Below are positions 25,286-33,598 of a DNA stretch of 64,000 bases, in pieces. Numbering within the stretch: position 1 is the first letter of the stretch; each line of letters begins with the position of its first letter. The stretch lies in contig NZ_KB894405.1 of assembly GCF_000374445.1 (NCBI RefSeq), forward strand, positions 83,805-147,804, written 5' to 3'. The position numbers and the translations under genes are program-made. Origin of the DNA: Actinokineospora enzanensis DSM 44649 (GTDB lineage: Bacteria; Actinomycetota; Actinomycetes; Mycobacteriales; Pseudonocardiaceae). The notes below the pieces were generated by a model. It worked only from the letters and a program-made list of their open reading frames with translations. It was not told the origin of the DNA and did not search any database.

Positions 25286-25918
25286 GTGCACACGGCGGAA
25301 CTGCGTGACCTCGTCCGGCATCCCGGCCCGTTCGCCTCGGTCTACCTCGACTTCTCGCACGACACCGAGGACGCCGAGGTCCAGCGCAGGCTGCGGTGGC
25401 GCGCGGCGCGCGAGAGCCTGCTGGACCAGGGCGCCGACCCGTCGACCGTCGTCGCCCACGACCGGCGCCGACCCGAGCCCGGCAAGATCGGGCTCGTCCT
25501 CATCGGCGCCCGCGCCGCCACCACCGACGAGGACCGCCTGCGCCGCGAGATCGACCGCGCCCGCGCCGAGCTGGAGGCCGCCGAACACGTCGACATCGTC
25601 GCCGCCTACCAGGCCGAACGTGGCGCGGGCGCGGTCGACGGCCTGGCCGCCGCCACCGCCGCGCTGCGCGAGGCCAACGCCAGGGGCGTGCTGCTCGGCC
25701 CCGACCTCGCGGGTAACGCCTGGGTCTCGCCCAGCTCCCCGGACCAGGTCGCCGCGGAGAGCGACGCCCTGCGCGGCCTGGGCCTGTCCGACTTCACCGA
25801 GCTCCCGGCCGACGAGTGCCTCCCGGCCGCCGCCGTCGCCGTGGGTGCGGACCTGGTCGCCGTCCGGCACGAGGTGCCGCTGTCCGGTGGTGTCGGCGTC
25901 CTGCTGCGCCACCGGTGA
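25286..25918 (+). CDS. Rv2629-like (baeRF2-type) protein with internal deletion
   Basis: This 210-residue protein starts at GTG 25286 behind AAGGAGG. Residues 1-50 (LRDLVRHPGPFASVYLDFSH, DTEDAEVQRRLRWRAARES) match the N terminus of actinobacterial Rv2629-family eRF1-like proteins. Residues 65-210 (IDRARAELEAAEHVDIVAAY, GLAAATAALREANARGVLL, ALRGLGLSD, VGADLVAVRHEVPLSGGVGV) match their C-terminal part. The middle baeRF core that normally separates these, about 130-150 residues, is absent, and the reading frame remains open. It is either a truncated paralogue or a naturally short form. Stop-codon or ribosome-related function in the family is not proven. Confidence 0.7.
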   Translation: MHTAELRDLVRHPGPFASVYLDFSHDTEDAEVQRRLRWRAARESLLDQGADPSTVVAHDRRRPEPGKIGLVLIGARAATTDEDRLRREIDRARAELEAAEHVDIVAAYQAERGAGAVDGLAAATAALREANARGVLLGPDLAGNAWVSPSSPDQVAAESDALRGLGLSDFTELPADECLPAAAVAVGADLVAVRHEVPLSGGVGVLLRHR

Positions 25919-25928
25919 GCGAGTGGAT

Positions 25929-26156
25929 ATGTCCGCCGAACCGTACGTCCCGCCCGACGCCGACCTGGACCACCTGCGTACCGCCGCCCACACCGGCGAT
26001 GGCTGCGCGTCGTGCCGCGCTGCCACCAAGACCGTGTGCCGCAGCCACAAGACCCCCGGCCGCATCGCCACCGTGCATCCCGCGGCAATCCTCCGCGCCC
26101 CCGACCACGCCGACGCGTACACCGACTTCATCACCGAACTCCGCTCTGCCGCCTGA
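25929..26156 (+). CDS. Small cysteine-containing protein
   Basis: This 75-residue protein begins MSAEPYVPPDADLDHLRTAA and contains GCASCRAATKTVCRSHKT, a C-x2-C plus one more cysteine and a histidine that could bind a metal ion. It ends YTDFITELRSAA. No family is recognised. It begins 10 bp after the Rv2629-like gene and is probably co-transcribed with it. Its strong third-position GC bias in this frame supports coding. The following 242 bp (26157-26398) carries no gene but holds a DnaA-box-like TGTGGACAA at 26254-26262. Confidence 0.6.
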   Translation: MSAEPYVPPDADLDHLRTAAHTGDGCASCRAATKTVCRSHKTPGRIATVHPAAILRAPDHADAYTDFITELRSAA

Positions 26157-26398
26157 TCCCGCTCCTGTCCGCCAGAAGCCATGCCCCGACCGTATTGACC
26201 GGGCTCGAAGCGGCGCAGCCCTCGCCGCTCGCCTGTGGATGGTTTCGTGGACCTGTGGACAACTTCCGCCCGCCCGACTCCCGAACCGCTCGGCGAGGCG
26301 GGCGGGCCGGAATCCCTCCATGGCGGCGAATCACCGACGTCCCCGGTCCACGCAGTGTCCACAGTGGATCACGTCACCGCGGGTCGGCAAACAGGTGA

Positions 26399-26725
26399 TC
26401 ACGTACGCGCGCGCCATTCCTCCAGCCACGCGTGGTGAGCGTCATACGCGGTCGCCAGCAGGCGCAGTGTGGGCTCGTCCGCGACCTCGATCTCCGCGCG
26501 CAGCATCGGGGCCTTCTCCGCGAACGGCACCAGCCCCGTGCCGTCCAGCGGCACCACCGGGCTGTCCGCCAGCACCAGTCCGCGCCCGTCGTCGCTGCGC
26601 AGCACTCGCAGCCTGCCCAGTCGCTCCGCCTGGTCCAGCCATGGTTCGCGGCCGCGGGACGCCCGGTACTCGTCCTCGTCCAGTCGCGCGCGCAGGAACG
26701 TCCGCAACTCGTCCGCCACCGCCAT
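26399..26725 (-). CDS. DUF6221-like small protein
   Basis: This 108-residue protein begins MAVADELRTFLRARLDEDE, followed by RASRGREPWLDQAERLGR and ending RLLATAYDAHHAWLEEWRAR. The final stretch (LLATAYxxHxxWxEEW) and acidic N terminus are those of DUF6221 proteins, small actinobacterial proteins of unknown function that are often found near mobile or plasmid-borne genes. No catalytic motif is visible. The ATG at 26725 is clear. Confidence 0.75.
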   Translation of the reverse strand: MAVADELRTFLRARLDEDEYRASRGREPWLDQAERLGRLRVLRSDDGRGLVLADSPVVPLDGTGLVPFAEKAPMLRAEIEVADEPTLRLLATAYDAHHAWLEEWRART

Positions 26726-26840
26726 GCCGTCCTCCTCGCCGCTCGCCTACCGCCGGGCTACCCCGTGATCCACGCCGCACACCCGCCTCAACCGAAACTC
26801 ATTCGCGACCCACCGGGTAGGGGCGAAGGCCAGGCGGCCG

Positions 26841-26882
26841 ACTAGGCTGGCCGCGACCCGAGACCAGGTTGAGCACCCAGCC
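26841..26882 (+). promoter_or_regulatory. Promoter-like element upstream of the rsbR operon
   Basis: ACTAGGCTGG (26841-26850, containing a TAGGCT -10-like hexamer) and GGTTGAGCACCCAGCC (26867-26882) repeat the arrangement seen at 12717-12752 before the STAS gene, but with a 16-base instead of 10-base gap. It lies 120 bp upstream of the rsbR ATG. Confidence 0.45.
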
Positions 26883-27001
26883 CGGCCCTCCGCGCGCGTG
26901 GCTCCCCCCGGGTCGCACCACCGGGGCCGCCGCCGCGCGGTCGGAACGACGGTCCCCCCGGCGGTACCAGGCTCCGCCGGTACGCCCGACCAGGAGGCAG
27001 G

Positions 27002-27856
27002 ATGACGATCGGAACCGGACGTTCGGACAACCTCGCGGAGCTGCTGCGCGCAAGCGGTGAGGTGCTCACCCGACGATGGGTGGAGCTGGCCGCCGAGCCG
27101 TTGCGCGGCAGGCTGAGCGTCGCCGAGCTGGAGCGCGAGCTGGCCGACCTCTACGCGGCCATCCTGGCAGGTCTGGACACCGGCGACCGCGACCCGAACT
27201 CGGACGCCTTCGCCGAGGTCCGCGCCCTGCTGTCGGAGATGTCCCGCCGTCGCGCCCGCGCCGGGTTCACCCCGTCCGAGACCGCCGTCGGCGTGTTCAC
27301 GCTCAAGCGGGCCATGTTCGAGCTGCTCGACCAGGCCGAGATCGCGGGCGGCCTCGCCGAGGTGGTGGCGTTCTCGCTGCTGCTGGACGCGTTCGGGCTG
27401 TGGACCTTCGAGACCTTCGCCAAGGCCCGCGAGGAGGTCATCGACGAGCAGGCCGAGCAGCTGCTGGAGCTGACCACCCCGGTGGTCAAGCTGTGGGACG
27501 GCGTGCTGGCCGTGCCGCTGGTCGGCACCCTGGACTCGGCGCGCACCCAGGTCGTCATGGAGAAGCTGCTCGAATCCCTGGTCACCACCGGTGCCGCGCA
27601 CGCCATCATCGACATCACCGGCGTGCTCGCGGTCGACACGCAGGTCGCCCAGCACCTGCTCAAGACCGTGATGGCGGCCCGGCTGATGGGCGCCGAGTGC
27701 ACCATCTCCGGCATCCGCCCGCACATCGCACAGACCATCGTCGGCCTCGGCATCGAGTTCGGCGACATCACCACCAAGGCCTCGCTGGCCGACGCGCTGC
27801 GGCACGCCCTGCGCCGCGCGGGCGTCGACCTGGTCGCGGGCGACCGGCGCGGGTGA
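27002..27856 (+). CDS. rsbR: Stressosome scaffold protein RsbR
   Basis: This 284-residue protein has an N-terminal helical RsbR domain (about 1-140, ELLRASGEVLTRRWVELAAE, MSRRRARAGFTPSETAVGVF) and a C-terminal STAS domain (about 155-275, PVVKLWDGVLAVPLVGTLDS, AHAIIDITGVLAVDTQVAQH, GIRPHIAQTIVGLGIEF). This is the RsbR paralogue layout in which the N domain senses and the STAS part assembles the stressosome with RsbS and sequesters RsbT. The ATG at 27002 follows CAGGAGGCAGG. It is first in a six-gene chain in which each next gene overlaps by four bases. Confidence 0.93.
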   Translation: MTIGTGRSDNLAELLRASGEVLTRRWVELAAEPLRGRLSVAELERELADLYAAILAGLDTGDRDPNSDAFAEVRALLSEMSRRRARAGFTPSETAVGVFTLKRAMFELLDQAEIAGGLAEVVAFSLLLDAFGLWTFETFAKAREEVIDEQAEQLLELTTPVVKLWDGVLAVPLVGTLDSARTQVVMEKLLESLVTTGAAHAIIDITGVLAVDTQVAQHLLKTVMAARLMGAECTISGIRPHIAQTIVGLGIEFGDITTKASLADALRHALRRAGVDLVAGDRRG

Positions 27857-28233
27857 GCGGCGTGGAGCGCATCCCCATCCTCAAGATCGGCGACGTGCTG
27901 CTCGCCTCCATCCAGGTCGACCTGCAGGACCGCGACGTGCTCGCGCTGCAGGAGGACCTGGCCGAGAAGATCAGCGCCACCGGCGCGCACGGGGTGGTCC
28001 TGGACATCTCGGCGGTGGACATCGTGGACTCGTTCATCGGCCGCATGTTCGCCACCATCGCGGCCACCTCGCGGCTGTTCGACGCGCACACCGTGGTCGT
28101 CGGCATGCGCCCGGCGGTGGCGATCACACTCGTGGAGCTGGGCCTGACACTGGGCGAGGTGCGCACCGCCCTCGACCTGGAGAAGGGGTTGGCCATCCTC
28201 GCCGGGCTCGCGGGCGACCGGGCCGCGCGGTGA
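27853..28233 (+). CDS. rsbS: Stressosome protein RsbS
   Basis: This 126-residue single STAS domain reads VERIPILKIGDVLLASIQVD, VVLDISAVDIVDSFIGRMFA, VVGMRPAVAITLVELGL. The DSFIGR serine (S60) corresponds to the residue of RsbS phosphorylated by RsbT in the model stressosome. Its GTG start at 27853 overlaps the rsbR TGA by GTGA. It would form the stressosome core with RsbR and release RsbT upon phosphorylation. Confidence 0.93.
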   Translation: MSGVERIPILKIGDVLLASIQVDLQDRDVLALQEDLAEKISATGAHGVVLDISAVDIVDSFIGRMFATIAATSRLFDAHTVVVGMRPAVAITLVELGLTLGEVRTALDLEKGLAILAGLAGDRAAR

Positions 28234-28637
28234 CCGGGCCGGGCCGCGAGGACATCCCCATCGCGGCCGACGACGACGTCGTGCGGATCCGCCAGGTCGT
28301 GCGTTCCTACGCGCAGCGGGCGCGGCTGTCCCTGGTGGACCAGACGAAGCTGGTCACCGCCACCAGCGAGCTGGCCCGCAACACCCTCACCTACGGCGGG
28401 GGCGGCAGCGCCGTGGTGGAGATGCTCGGCGAGGGCAGGCGGCAGGGCGTGCGGGCCAGCTTCGCCGACAGCGGCCCCGGCATCCCGGACATCGAGCTGG
28501 CGCTGACCGACGGCTGGACCAGCGGCCGCGGCATGGGCCTCGGCCTGAGCGGCGCGCGCAGGCTGGTCGACGAGTTCACCCTGGACACCGAGGTCGGCCG
28601 GGGCACCACGGTCACCGTGGTCAAGTGGTCGAGGTGA
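28230..28637 (+). CDS. rsbT: Stressosome kinase/switch RsbT
   Basis: This 135-residue GHKL kinase has an N-box with SELARNTLTYGGGG, ADSGPGIPD (G1), GRGMGLGLSGARRLVDEF (G2) and GRGTTVTVVKW. It matches RsbT, which is held by the stressosome and, once freed, activates a PP2C phosphatase or other effector. The GTG at 28230 overlaps the rsbS stop as GTGA. Here the probable effectors are the PP2C enzymes or the hybrid kinase encoded directly downstream. Confidence 0.93.
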   Translation: MTGPGREDIPIAADDDVVRIRQVVRSYAQRARLSLVDQTKLVTATSELARNTLTYGGGGSAVVEMLGEGRRQGVRASFADSGPGIPDIELALTDGWTSGRGMGLGLSGARRLVDEFTLDTEVGRGTTVTVVKWSR

Positions 28638-29656
28638 CCGCCGCCGACCACCTCCCCACCGCCGAGGACGTGCAGTGGCTGGGGGTCGAGGAGCGCGCCG
28701 CCGTGGGCGCGGCCCGGCGCGCGGCGGCGGCGCTGGCCGAGCGGCTGGCGTTCCCCGAGCACCGGGCCGCGGAGGTGGCGCTCGCGGTCACCGAGGTCGC
28801 CACGAACCTGCACAAGCACGCCGAACAGGGCACGCTGCTGCTGCGCGTGGTGCGGTGCGCGGACGACGCGGGCATCGAGATCGCCGCGGTCGACCGGGGG
28901 CCCGGCATGGCCGACCCGACGCTCGCGTTCCGCGATGGCCACTCCACGACCGGCACGCTCGGTATCGGGCTGGGCGCGGTGCGCAGGCTCGCCGACGCGT
29001 GCGCGATCCGTTCCACGGTGGGGCCCGGCACGGTGCTCACCGCCCGGTTCGCGCGCCAGCGCGCGGACTGGCCCGCACCCGACACGGCGGGGGTGACGCG
29101 GCCGATCGCGGGCGAGCAGGTCTGCGGCGACGCCTACGCGGTGCGCAGGCAGGACGACCGGCTGTTGCTGATGATGTGCGACGGTTCCGGCCACGGCCCA
29201 CTCGCCGCTTCCGCTTCCCAGGCTGCGGTGCGCGCGTTCCTGGAAGGGGAGTGGACCGCGCCCGACAACATGGTCCGACGTCTGCACACCGCGATGAACG
29301 GCAGCCGAGGCGGTGCAGTCGCCGTAGCGGAGCTGGATCCTTCCGCCGGGATCGCGCGCTACTCGGGCGTGGGCAATATCGCGGGATCCATCGTCGCCGA
29401 GCGCAAGCGGGGCATGGTGTCACTGCCGGGCATCGCGGGATACCAGATGCGGGCCGTCCGCCTGTTCACCCACGAACTGCCCCCGGACGCCGTGGTGGTC
29501 CTGCACTCCGACGGGTTGAACGACCGGTGGACCCACGATCCCGTGGACCTTTGGCGGGCCGAACCGCTGGTGATCGCGTTGGAACTGCTGCGCGAAGCCG
29601 GTGTGCGACGAGACGACGCGGGGGTTCTGGTCGCGCGCCCCGGAAGTGCGCGATGA
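28634..29656 (+). CDS. ATPase-PP2C fusion (RsbX-like)
   Basis: This 340-residue protein holds two domains. Residues about 15-135 are an RsbT/RsbW-like ATPase with LAVTEVATNLHKHA (N-box), VDRGPGMADP and TLGIGLGAVRRLADA. Residues about 155-340 form a PP2C/SpoIIE-type phosphatase with EQVCGDAYAV, LMMCDGSGHGPLAA, GVGNIAGSI, VVLHSDGLNDRW and RRDDAGVLVA. RsbX in Bacillus is a lone PP2C that dephosphorylates RsbR and RsbS, and here a kinase-like domain is joined to it, a combination seen in other actinobacteria. The GTG at 28634 overlaps the rsbT stop (GTGA). Confidence 0.88.
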   Translation: MTAADHLPTAEDVQWLGVEERAAVGAARRAAAALAERLAFPEHRAAEVALAVTEVATNLHKHAEQGTLLLRVVRCADDAGIEIAAVDRGPGMADPTLAFRDGHSTTGTLGIGLGAVRRLADACAIRSTVGPGTVLTARFARQRADWPAPDTAGVTRPIAGEQVCGDAYAVRRQDDRLLLMMCDGSGHGPLAASASQAAVRAFLEGEWTAPDNMVRRLHTAMNGSRGGAVAVAELDPSAGIARYSGVGNIAGSIVAERKRGMVSLPGIAGYQMRAVRLFTHELPPDAVVVLHSDGLNDRWTHDPVDLWRAEPLVIALELLREAGVRRDDAGVLVARPGSAR

Positions 29657-31359
29657 ACGAGGGCGAGCTGCTGTCGCTGTCGCTGTCGGGGGAACAGGCC
29701 GTGTTCCTGTTGCGGCGACGCGGTCGGGAGGTGGCGCGCGCGGTCGGGTTGGAGGCACAGGACCAGATCCGCGTGGCCACCGCGCTCAGTGACCTCGGAC
29801 GGATCCTGCTCGTCGGGCAGACTCCACTGACCGTCACGTTCTCGATCGCGGACGACGGCCTGACCGTGGAGCTGCGCACCGGGCTCGCCAGCGTGCCGGT
29901 GAACGAACCGGGTTGGGCCACCGCGGGACGGTTGCTGGACGACGTCCGTGTGGACCAACGGCGTGAACGCGCGGTCATCACCGTCCGCAAGGACCTGGCC
30001 GGATCCGTGCCCGACCCGGCCGGGATCACCCGGCTCCGCGAGACCCTGGGCCTGCTGGAGGCGGGCAACGCGGTGGACGAGCTGCGCGCGCAGAACGAGG
30101 AGCTGCTGCTGACGCTGGAAAGCCTGGAGCGCAAGCAGCAGGAGCTGCTGCGGCTCAACGCGGAGCTGGAGGAGACCAACCGCGGCGTGCTCGCCCTGTA
30201 CGGGGAGCTCACCGAGGAGCTCGACGAGACCAACCGCGGCGTCGTCGCCCTCTACGCCGAGCTCGACCAGAAGAGCATCGAGCTCAACCGGGCCAGCGAG
30301 GCCAAGAACCGGTTCTGGTCCAACGTCAGCCACGAGGTCCGCACCCCGGTCAACTCCATCGTCGGCCTCGCCCGGCTGCTGCTCGGGCCCGGCGCCGACC
30401 CGCTCACCGACGACCAGCGCAGGCAGCTTGAACTGGTCAACAGCTCCGGCACCGCGCTGCTCACCCTGGTCAACGACCTGCTCGACGTCGCCAAGGCCGA
30501 GTCCGGCAGGCTCGAACCGCGCACCGCCAAGGTGGACCCTCGGTTGCTGCTGGCCCGCCTGCGCGACGGCTTCCTGCCCGCGATCCGCGCGGGCGAGGTC
30601 GACCTGGTCGTGCCCGAGCCGCCCGACGGCCCGCCCCCGCACACCGATGAGACGCTGCTCGCGCACATCCTGCGCAACCTGGTGTCCAACGGGCTCAAGT
30701 TCACCGAACGCGGCGAGGTGCGGGTCGACGCGGCGGTCGTGGGCGACGACTGGGTGTTCACCGTGTCCGACACCGGGATCGGCATCCCGGCCGACCACGT
30801 GGACAAGGTGTTCGAGGAGTTCCACCAGGTCCCGAACCGGCTGCAGGCGCGCGCGGCGGGCACCGGCCTCGGCCTGCCCTACGCGCGGACCCTCGCCGAG
30901 GTGCTCGGCGGGTCGCTCGATCTGCGGAGCACGCCTGGCCAGGGCACAGTTGTGACCGTGCGAATCCCCGTGCGGGCGCAGGTGCCCGGTCCGCAGCCCC
31001 GCTCGGTCCTGCTGGTCACCGCCGACGACACGCTGCGCGCGCGGATGACCACGGTGATGGGACCGCTGGTGGGCACCGTGCGGGAGACCGCGGACGGTGC
31101 GGGCGCGGTCCTGATGGCCGCCGCCGAGCCGCCCGGCCTGGTCGTGCTCGACCTGGCCGCGCCGCGCGCCGAGGAATGCCTGGCCGGGCTGCGCCGGGAG
31201 CCGCGGCTGGCCGGGACACCGGTGCTGGCGTTGCAGTCCGCCGACCACCGGGAGCCCGGCCTGGTGGTGCTGCGCACGTCGCAGCTGTCCACCGAGTCCG
31301 TGCGCGACGGCATCGCGCGCGCCCTCGCCGCCGCGCCCGACCCGGTCGGCACACCATGA
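29653..31359 (+). CDS. Hybrid histidine kinase in the stressosome operon
   Basis: The protein has 568 residues. Residues 1-125 are RsbT/RsbW-like in size and pattern but degenerate. They are followed by a coiled coil (about 135-225, with repeated ETNRG-VALY segments), then HisKA with SHEVRTPVNSIVGLARLLL (phospho-acceptor H227), HATPase ([47 protein letters not shown]) and a C-terminal receiver-like domain (about 455-565) that has LVVLDLAAPRAEE with a possible acceptor D but lacks the normal lysine pattern. No membrane segment is present, so it is cytoplasmic. The ATG at 29653 overlaps the preceding stop (ATGA). Its receiver partner is probably the next gene. Confidence 0.88.
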   Translation: MNEGELLSLSLSGEQAVFLLRRRGREVARAVGLEAQDQIRVATALSDLGRILLVGQTPLTVTFSIADDGLTVELRTGLASVPVNEPGWATAGRLLDDVRVDQRRERAVITVRKDLAGSVPDPAGITRLRETLGLLEAGNAVDELRAQNEELLLTLESLERKQQELLRLNAELEETNRGVLALYGELTEELDETNRGVVALYAELDQKSIELNRASEAKNRFWSNVSHEVRTPVNSIVGLARLLLGPGADPLTDDQRRQLELVNSSGTALLTLVNDLLDVAKAESGRLEPRTAKVDPRLLLARLRDGFLPAIRAGEVDLVVPEPPDGPPPHTDETLLAHILRNLVSNGLKFTERGEVRVDAAVVGDDWVFTVSDTGIGIPADHVDKVFEEFHQVPNRLQARAAGTGLGLPYARTLAEVLGGSLDLRSTPGQGTVVTVRIPVRAQVPGPQPRSVLLVTADDTLRARMTTVMGPLVGTVRETADGAGAVLMAAAEPPGLVVLDLAAPRAEECLAGLRREPRLAGTPVLALQSADHREPGLVVLRTSQLSTESVRDGIARALAAAPDPVGTP

Positions 31360-32894
31360 CCGCCTTCGACGACGCCGACCGGCCCGCCCGCATCCTCGTC
31401 GTCGACGACAACGAGGCCAGCCGCTACATCACCGGCGGCTGGCTGCGCCGGGGCGGGCACCGGATCATCGAGGCCGACACCGGCGCGGGCGCGCTGGCCG
31501 CGGTCCGCGCCGAGGACGTGGACCTGGTGATCCTGGACGTGAACCTGCCGGACATGAGCGGGTTCGAGGTGTGCGAGGCGATCAAGAGCGACCCGGCCAC
31601 GGCCGCCCTGCCGGTCGTGCACGTGTCCGCGACCATGATCGAGGCCAGCGACCGCGTGGCGGGCCTGACCCGCGGCGCCGACGCGTACCTGAGCGAACCG
31701 GTGGACCCGGGCGAGCTGCAGGCGACGGTCACGGCCGCGCTGCGCTACTACCGCGCGCGGGCGACCGCCGAACGGCTGGCGGCGCGGTTGAGCAGGCTCA
31801 CCTCCGCCAGCCTGGAGATCAACGCGGCGCGCACCTTCCCGGCGCTGGTGACCGCCGCCGCGCACGGGGCCGCCGCGGTGCTGGACCACGCCGCGACCGT
31901 CCTTTTGCGACTGCGGGACGGGGCGGAGCTGTGGGGGTACACGGCCGGACCGGGGGAGCCGGTGACATTGACCTCGGACCGGCTGGTCGCCCAGCTCGCC
32001 GACGAACGCCTCCCGGTGGGGACGACCTCCGCCGTCCGGGTGATCGACGACACCTGCGCGGTGCTCGCGAGTACGAAGTCCGACACGCCGGTGACCTGCG
32101 TGGCACTACCCGCCGAGGCCGTGGTTGCGCCGGAGGAGCGGGACCTGCTGGTCCAAATAGGACTGACGACGGCGGTGGCCGCGGAGGGGCTGCGCGCGTT
32201 CACCGACGAACACGACATCGCGTTGGCCCTGCAGCGCAGCCTGCTGCCGAGCGTGCTCCCGTGCCGCCCCGGGGTGACCATGGCCGCCCGGTACGTGCCC
32301 GCCTCCACCGTCGCCCAGGTGGGCGGCGACTTCTACGAGGTCGCCGAACTGGGCGACCGCCTGCTGGTGGCGATCGGGGACGTGACCGGCCACTCGATCG
32401 AGGCCGCCACCATCATGGGAGAGGTGCGGCACGCCCTGCGCGCGTACGCCATCGAGGGCCACAGCCCGGAACTGATCATCGAACGGCTCAACGCCATGCT
32501 CCGCCGCTTCCACCCCGAGGGCCTCACCACCCTGTGCGTGCTGCTGCTGGACCCGGTCGCGGGCAAGGCCACGATCGCGAACGCGGGCCACATCCCGCCC
32601 CTCGTGGTCGACCCGACCGGCGCGGAATACCTGCGGCTCCCCGGCGCCCTGCTCGGCGTCAACACCATCCGCCCGCCTGCCACCACCCTCGACCTGCCGC
32701 CCGGCACGACGATCGTGCTGATGACCGACGGCCTCATCGAACGCCGCACCGTGCCCCTCGACACCGACATGGAACATCTGCGCCGGTCGATGCGTGCGGA
32801 CGAATCCCCGGAAGCCATCTGCGAACGCCTCTTGGCCGACTTCGGCCGCAACAAGGATGACGACATCGCCCTCCTGGTCCTCCGCCGCGACTGA
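31356..32894 (+). CDS. REC-GAF-PP2C phosphatase (RsbU-like effector)
   Basis: The protein has 512 residues. An N-terminal receiver domain (RILVVDDNEASRYITGGWLR, VILDVNLPDMSGFEV with D61, GADAYLSEPVDP lacking the usual KPF lysine) is followed by a GAF-like domain (about 140-275) and a SpoIIE-type PP2C domain (about 285-510, GGDFYEVAELGDRLLVAIGD, VTGHSIEAATIM, ANAGHIPPLVV, VLMTDGLIERR, DDDIALLVL). It would dephosphorylate a STAS antagonist when activated, the RsbU role. The receiver suggests control by the hybrid kinase encoded just before (ATGA overlap). The usual RsbU N-terminal domain that binds RsbT is not present, so how RsbT reaches it is unclear. Confidence 0.9.
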   Translation: MTAFDDADRPARILVVDDNEASRYITGGWLRRGGHRIIEADTGAGALAAVRAEDVDLVILDVNLPDMSGFEVCEAIKSDPATAALPVVHVSATMIEASDRVAGLTRGADAYLSEPVDPGELQATVTAALRYYRARATAERLAARLSRLTSASLEINAARTFPALVTAAAHGAAAVLDHAATVLLRLRDGAELWGYTAGPGEPVTLTSDRLVAQLADERLPVGTTSAVRVIDDTCAVLASTKSDTPVTCVALPAEAVVAPEERDLLVQIGLTTAVAAEGLRAFTDEHDIALALQRSLLPSVLPCRPGVTMAARYVPASTVAQVGGDFYEVAELGDRLLVAIGDVTGHSIEAATIMGEVRHALRAYAIEGHSPELIIERLNAMLRRFHPEGLTTLCVLLLDPVAGKATIANAGHIPPLVVDPTGAEYLRLPGALLGVNTIRPPATTLDLPPGTTIVLMTDGLIERRTVPLDTDMEHLRRSMRADESPEAICERLLADFGRNKDDDIALLVLRRD

Positions 32895-32930
32895 GTTCGA
32901 TTTCTCCCGCCGCCCACCCCCTCATCCCCG

Positions 32931-33066
32931 CCCGGCATCGTGCCCGGCTTGGCTTCGTCCCTCACCCGGCATCGTGCCCGGCTTGGCTTCGTTCCTCACC
33001 CGGCATCGTGCCCGGCTTGGCATCGTTCCTCACCCCGCATCGTGCCCGGTCTGGTAGCCGCGGCCC
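32931..33066. repeat. 34-bp tandem repeat (about 3.7 copies)
   Basis: The unit CCCGGCATCGTGCCCGGCTT plus a 14-base tail occurs at 32931, 32965 and 32999 with one or two mismatches, and a partial diverged copy begins at 33033. It sits 37 bp after the stressosome operon. There are no unique spacers, so it is not a CRISPR array. Confidence 0.9.
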
Positions 33067-33598
33067 CATGCCTGGCAGTGTCCCCGGCCTGGCAGCCGCA
33101 TCGCGGGCTGCGCGCTGGGAGTGTGGCGGGTCGGACTTGCCGTTGATCTCTGGTCTCGTCCCTGGCCTGGCTGCTGCGTCGTGGGTCGGGCACTGGGAGT
33201 GTCGCGGGACGTGCCCGTCACCCATCCCCTTCGGGCATGCTCCCAGGCCCTGTCGTCCGCGTCCCCTCTCCCTGTCTGCTGTCCCTATCGCGCGGTCGTC
33301 GATCGCCTCCTCCCCTTGGGGTGCCATCGGTTCCCCTCTCCGTCGTGCTTCCTCGCTCCTCCCCATCCCCGCGTGCGCGTCCGTTGTCTTCGCTTCCCGC
33401 TCGCCCCCACCTCTTTACTCGCAACGAATGACACGCCCGGGAATGTTCCCTGTCCACAGCGCACAACAGGATGAATCCGGGGTCACCAGCCGTCGCCTGA
33501 ACCGCCGCGTACTCAGCGATTCATACCTGACAACAGACCCCGGCGGCATCACCCGACCGCGAACTGTGGACAACTCCGCCGACCTGTGCACAACCCAC
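33067..33598. other. Gene-free pyrimidine-rich intergenic region
   Basis: No convincing gene is seen. Two diverged copies of a segment containing GCTGGGAGTGT-like sequence lie about 77 bp apart (near 33087 and 33164). The remainder is C/T-rich and lacks third-position bias on either strand. Near the right end are TGTGGACAA (33565-33573) and TGTGCACAA (33585-33593), resembling DnaA boxes. Confidence 0.5.

Noticed and set aside
32931..33066. CRISPR array
   Set aside because: Repeats are directly adjacent without unique spacers, and no cas genes are seen.
32962..33366. Minus-strand frame over the 34-bp repeats
   Set aside because: It translates the repeats (RPGT-type words) with no third-position bias and no ribosome site.
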